Assembly: GCF_022376445.1 (NCBI RefSeq)
Contig: NW_025954983.1
Location: forward strand, 310,001-374,000
Length of the DNA: 64,000 bases
Reading direction: 5' to 3'
Origin: Fomitopsis serialis
Taxonomy: Eukaryota > Basidiomycota > Agaricomycetes > Polyporales > Fomitopsidaceae
Shown here: piece after piece, positions 62,101 to 64,000 of the stretch
How positions within the stretch are numbered: the first letter of the stretch is position 1
How the letters are laid out: each line of letters opens with the position of its first letter
Position numbers and translations under genes: made by a program
Notes under the pieces: model-generated
What the model saw: only the letters and a program-made list of their open reading frames with translations
Databases searched by the model: none
What the model was told of the DNA's origin: nothing

Positions 62101-62721
62101 CTCGGAGTCGAGCGCGCGCTGGACGTGCTCGGCGATCGACGAGTGATGCTGTGCCGTCTGGTCAGCAAGGGATTCTAGTTGCGAAAGAATGGCATGAGTG
62201 TTCTTAAAAACATACGCGATATCGCGTTTAGTCGCAGTGGCTACCTCGTTAAAGACGTTTGTCGTCTCTAAAGCGAGACGCTGGCCGCCAACCAAGTGGT
62301 GTAGCGTCTCACGCAGCGACGCGTCCTCGGGAAGACGGCGCAGGTCGTGCGCAAAGGTGGGCGAAGGTAACCGTGCGGCGCGGTCAGAGGACGAGATACT
62401 CACCGAGGAGATGTTGGCATCCAGCGACGAGGGAGTGGCTGACTCGTCAGACGTCCTCGTGTCGGTTTGGGTGTATGCGTCAACCATCTCAGGGAGCTCG
62501 TCGTCGGACCCGAGAGAGGACGCGTGTGGCGCGCCCGGGGGTGGTGCGGTGTGTGGGCCAGATCGGAGCGCAGGCATGATCTGGCCATGGGCAGTGGAGG
62601 CAGAGTCTATGGAAGACATGCCGGTTGCGAAAGGGGTGAACAAAGGGTGTTCGTAGAGTGGGTAGCGTGAGGGGAGTGGCGGCCGCGAGGTGAGTGGGTA
62701 CACCGAGTGGTACTTGAACAA
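56185..62721 (-). CDS. Gag-Pol polyprotein of the Ty3/Gypsy element
   Basis: One frame of 2178 codons without any break. Residues about 1-330 are Ser/Pro-rich with a CLCKCNC cluster. Gag helices lie near 520-620 (GSAFKWFNTL, REFRKANYDV), followed by an Asn/Gln-rich region where a zinc knuckle would usually stand. The protease has LVDTGSSISLID near 950. RT runs about 1200-1400, with FDANSGFHQIGI and YIDD near 1387; RNase H has YTDGSKIGIGG near 1537. Integrase has the zinc finger HDFHDAEVSGHAGADRT plus CESC near 1745, and the catalytic D-D-E in TVTMDFAGPF, ISDRDSKFTSRFW and NHPQTDGQSERM. GPF is near 2053. The chromodomain (HYEIDQILDH, WYLVNFVGMPEHEREWLTRD) lies at 2107-2178. The leader from LTR to ATG is short (93 nt). 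Confidence 0.96.
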   Translation of the reverse strand: MFKYHSVYPLTSRPPLPSRYPLYEHPLFTPFATGMSSIDSASTAHGQIMPALRSGPHTAPPPGAPHASSLGSDDELPEMVDAYTQTDTRTSDESATPSSLDANISSVSISSSDRAARLPSPTFAHDLRRLPEDASLRETLHHLVGGQRLALETTNVFNEVATATKRDIAYVFKNTHAILSQLESLADQTAQHHSSIAEHVQRALDSETRHSEELGSDHHEIRCRLDDIQHAVDDLRNDNNSRSSRRHSTSHEGDATGASATFSTTTRGAGHTPPSPRPGHAGTQADPAQEVPGCLCKCNCTENTDVIRRDIYRLSDICVNLPTRSSMAQEISACMSELRDDLTEAVALVRSELLTAIQQSYTQPQAPPTQHAPHVSFASPLTADSPLSARYHEPPHFHHLRSQQPVPPPPSPPPPSPPQPQTSRQGPPAPFPSSISGALAGGIPQAAHVPTSGMYTMPQSVPSGYVPYSYAPTNPYTALSGTSSSNNEKNKLKHSDLPKFFANDGDDIDDWIGQISNIARYTGVDDNVILRCLPLILRGSAFKWFNTLSQTDLAQLTSWSDWQAILRREFRKANYDVSMAEQLRMRRWHKGETFSQYYTDRRRLQNAVLGESATSQTLISDLLLGIPQSMHALIKAGTGYNANPAISLADFKRYVMDMELGLLAQYGQFRSNPPNNSSAHTNNAISSGPWRPRNQPSRGGNYSQNNTNNGNTNQPRWQNRDRDWSNNNTSTSQSKGTNYNPTSGYRPSNPSDNNSQRPTPRTGFIQNTTNSNQNQWKRNTPINSKPNQNWRAKTNTVEPKESDGRDTEELALTEDEQPEDEAETSYDQYDSEEEGDATSLSANAYLVADTNAIMTRRMVRDVTDSSAGQSLNTSIPIQGTTPKRRVLRKKPPTKRTLSDQKKTTHKQILPEVVNGNEDTGPDASAFMSKTPAFIQVAIDGSNSDRAFRALVDTGSSISLIDRSILQKFLPQAVRQQCPLIELHGVSGNSFITSYVSLNLTFTDLKGQNHILPTKLYMNPAQDSRIILGNDFLDFYNAVVNLQNQQLALRAEGGKNIIISMVCRKQQITTMRVAETFTVRAFHSAQIPARIIGPIPAPLYYLEPEPLKDGFKAISAAKSIGKSSSPQHHVQVVNMEPFPMTLYIGDILGTVHPLVDVSKTPRMSESNTVSIADKNDLQEFRRALTDIDLNPSLTPKEREQVLEVLTRHRHAFAYGSRKLGNTTVGEVRLETGDSPPISTAPYHASPKGRQIIEETVAKLLADNVIEESESPWASNVVLIAQKDKVRFCIDFRKLNAVTKPDQYPLPRIDDYLNQFEGKRFFSTFDANSGFHQIGIPDEADREKTAFRTHQGLYQYKRMPFGIRNGPSIFQRAMDKVLGKIKWKFAVVYIDDIVVYSADFEHHLKHLEQVLDRIRASGFTLSLPKSHVCYQEIHALGHHVSRLGIGMKEENVRAILQFPVPKSVKDIQIFLGMTGYYRRFIRDYAKIARPLTALLSKETPFVWSALCQDAFETLRGKLAAEPILAHPNYERPFLIYTDGSKIGIGGVLAQIGTDGKEHMVAAISRQLSAAEEGYSATELECLAVVWALRKFHPYIDGTSELKVVTDHIALQWIWNYKGTNARLKRWSLELLPYQHSAKIEHRPGRTHSNVDALSRAPIPESAPQEAEILTVTTLTPKSTFLKEIQEGYLQDEYFAPILELFEQDKPRAHLQHYEAEDGLLFRRHSSGKGRVLCIPRYKDLRLDILHDFHDAEVSGHAGADRTLNAVSHTYYWPRLSKDIRSYVRSCESCQLNKSSNQKTAGLLLPHVIAPGRWHTVTMDFAGPFAGTPNGLDMIMIVVDKLTKHTHFIPVRKSDTAEDTAQAFFREVVRLHGLPQVIISDRDSKFTSRFWRTLFKRLGTKLAMSTANHPQTDGQSERMVRVLKDMLRHYIKYDQKNWIDLLPILEIAYNRGVNASTGFSPFELDYGFTPRFVHNIADNEGDHLPAVDDFLEHVHAQIRSAEDAISRAQESQAKHFNSQRREMIFEVGELVKLSTKHLNPPWQKKRKTRKLLPKWIGPFRVKEKLNNNSYVLDLPPQFDIHEAINSEYLERYVDSPDEFSKRKRSIPPPIVVDGQDDHYEIDQILDHDQRTDRRSGNVVHWYLVNFVGMPEHEREWLTRDELRVGASRIVRQYEAKHRIVV

Positions 62722-62797
62722 GGAGTGTCAAGTGGAAGGTGCCGTCGGGGACAGCGGAGTCGACGTCGGAAGGGGGAAAGAGCGTGGTTTGAGGAGA

Positions 62798-62811
62798 CTG
62801 AATGTCCACCA
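62798..62811 (-). other. Candidate primer-binding site
   Basis: On the minus strand, three bases after the 5' LTR, the sequence TGGTGGACATTCAG begins with the TGG that pairs with a tRNA CCA end. It would pair with a tRNA whose 3' end reads CTGAATGTCCA-CCA; I cannot name that tRNA. Confidence 0.45.
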
Positions 62812-62814
62812 AAT

Positions 62815-63232
62815 TGTAACAAGACGAGTTACCGGACTTGCTACTGGGAGGGGTTCGGTCACTCAAGGTACGCTCACGTGACGGGTGATCAGTCCGTCTG
62901 GTTAGGTTCGGTAGAACGGGTGTGTATTACCAACTACGTTAACGTAACGAGAGGTAGTACAAGGGAAGCGCGCGAGAGAGGTAGAGAGAGAGAGAGTAGA
63001 GAGAGGAGAGAGGGAGAGACGTTTGGCCAGCAAAGCGTGTCGAACCTCGAGAACTCTTCATCCTTATATACTCGTATAAGGATCGCCTTAACGCCCGGCA
63101 CAGCCCTTACGAGGCGATGCCTTTCAGCTACTAGACGAACGTCGTAAGTTCCAGCGGGTTCTCTACGGTTCGAGATGAATGTAGAATATACATTCATGTA
63201 CTATATTATAATACACATACTGAGTCGTTACA
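62815..63232 (-). repeat. 5' LTR of the retrotransposon
   Basis: 418-bp copy of the left LTR, directly followed by the target duplication TCCAC (63233-63237). It carries the promoter for the Gag-Pol transcript. Confidence 0.97.
63062..63070 (-). promoter_or_regulatory. TATA box of the LTR promoter
   Basis: On the minus strand TATATAAGG, about 160 bp inside the 5' LTR and about 250 bp before its end. It lies inside the inverted repeat TCCTTATA/TATAAGGA and is the only good TATA match in the LTR. Confidence 0.55.
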
Positions 63233-63426
63233 TCCACGGGCCAGCCTGAATGTGTAGCGAACACAATATATCGACGCGGGGGCTATCGAGGCACGCGGCG
63301 TGCATTAAGACGTATAGATACCTGCTGCTGCCGTTATATCTTGGCTATGTATGCCACTGGGCTTCCAGTCAGTGTGATCAGTTGGCTGATAATGACAATG
63401 GAGAACGTGCTCTCATGAGCCTGTCC

Positions 63427-63708
63427 TCATGACTGCAGTGCCGAACGTTCGAACGTGAGGCCGTGGGGAGTCATCTTCTGCGTTCGTAGTATGTCATCAA
63501 AAATCCGCTGAGAAAGGTGAGCTGTCGCATCCATCTCGAACACAGTCACGAAAGGGAGACGAACCATGCTGTGATCCTTTCACTGGAACCCGACACGATA
63601 CTTCGGATGGTCGCGCCTGATGTTGACTGCGCCTTCAATCCAACTCCAACCACGTCGTCGCCTTATCATCTTGACTGGAAGGTAGTACTGCTCCATCACG
63701 AACGACAT
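63427..63708 (-). pseudogene. Broken or spliced reading frame of unknown product
   Basis: From ATG at 63708 (MSFVMEQYYLPVKMIRRRRG) the frame gives WSWIEGAVNIRRDHPKYRVG and FQ, then TGA (63580-63582). It continues in the same frame KDHSMVRLPFVTVFEMDATA, HLSQRIFDDILRTQK and ends at 63427. Both halves look like protein. The TGA could be a TGG to TGA change, a sequence error, or part of an unseen splice. The gene may extend past the window edge. No family was recognised. Confidence 0.35.
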
Positions 63709-64000
63709 TGTCGGACCGACGCTTCGATGCCACAGCAGACAAGACAGACATTGACATGCCTATTCTCCTAGCATTCCCTCCGAGTGTCACAAGTGCAGGC
63801 AAGACTGAGCAACTCAGTAATGGTCGACCAGTGGTGGCAAGGTGGCACGCGTCGTGCACTCCGAATCGTGACCGCGGCGCCGGTGGTGGCGTTCGTACCC
63901 AATAAGGCAAGTCAATACATTTCTCCGGCGGAGCGGCGGGCGCTAAATGTGCCCCACCTACTCCCATCTTCTGTGCGCAGGCCCGCTGTGCATGACAATT
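63709..64000. other. Window edge, nothing recognised
   Basis: Short frames only. A minus-strand frame at 63635-63967 is low-complexity and not convincing. Confidence 0.3.

Larger units (their letters stand above)
54104..63232 (-). mobile_element. Complete Ty3/Gypsy LTR retrotransposon, chromovirus type
   Basis: The element is 9129 bp, flanked by TCCAC at 54099-54103 and again at 63233-63237. Its 418-bp LTRs begin TGTAAC and end GTTACA and are identical over every stretch I compared. On the minus strand the order is 5' LTR (right), primer-binding site, Gag-Pol in one frame, an extra spliced gene, polypurine tract, 3' LTR (left). The order protease, RT, RNase H, integrase, then chromodomain places it in Metaviridae, chromovirus clade. 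LTR identity, a clean target duplication and an unbroken 6.5-kb frame indicate a very recent insertion, possibly still active. Confidence 0.97.

Overview
The window is nuclear DNA from a filamentous basidiomycete, most likely an Agaricomycete. Genes are closely packed and cut by many introns of about 45-70 bp, with GT(A/G)NGT donors and YAG acceptors. The encoded proteins (GATOR1 subunit, Rag GTPase, CCT, eIF1A, PP2A, VTC) are fungal in type. I built the gene models by reading conserved protein blocks across splice sites. Exon ends are exact only where stated; elsewhere the span is reliable but inner joins are approximate.

Layout: 0-9.4 kb holds a truncated NAD-dependent epimerase, the GATOR1 subunit NPR3 (-), a glycosyltransferase/arabinokinase-like protein (+) and an AVT3-type vacuolar amino-acid transporter (-). 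10.8-25.2 kb holds a very long disordered protein ending in an AhpC/TSA-like domain (+), the Rag GTPase GTR2 (-), the polyphosphate polymerase VTC4 (+), a MYND-finger protein (+), a tiny ATP synthase subunit J-like gene (+), a palindromic fold-back element, a Rossmann-fold oxidoreductase (+) and an intron-containing tRNA-Gln (-). 25.5-37.8 kb holds a YANK/STK32 kinase (+), a YVC1-like TRP channel (-), a macro-domain protein (+), a sugar transporter (+), an ankyrin-type protein (+) and eIF1A (-). 38.1-53.4 kb holds the PP2A catalytic subunit (+), CCT5 (-), an aldehyde dehydrogenase with micro-exons (+), a Sec14-like protein (-), an LYR-motif protein (+), riboflavin kinase (+) and two paralogous GNAT acetyltransferases (-).

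54.1-63.2 kb is one complete, apparently very young Ty3/Gypsy chromovirus-type retrotransposon on the minus strand. Its two 418-bp LTRs look identical, its target-site duplication is TCCAC, and it has one uninterrupted Gag-Pol frame of 2178 codons. It also carries an extra two-exon gene between the chromodomain and the 3' LTR.

Several genes in the first 31 kb (NPR3, AVT3, GTR2, VTC4, YVC1) belong to amino-acid/TORC1 signalling and vacuole physiology. GTR2 and VTC4 are head to head. Whether this grouping is more than chance cannot be decided here.

Caution: many conserved genes (VTC4, GTR2, CCT5, the YANK kinase, the AhpC/TSA protein, the Sec14-like protein) read correctly only if a single missing base is allowed at one or more points. 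All clear cases are -1 shifts, mostly in short homopolymers. This looks like residual assembly error rather than gene death.
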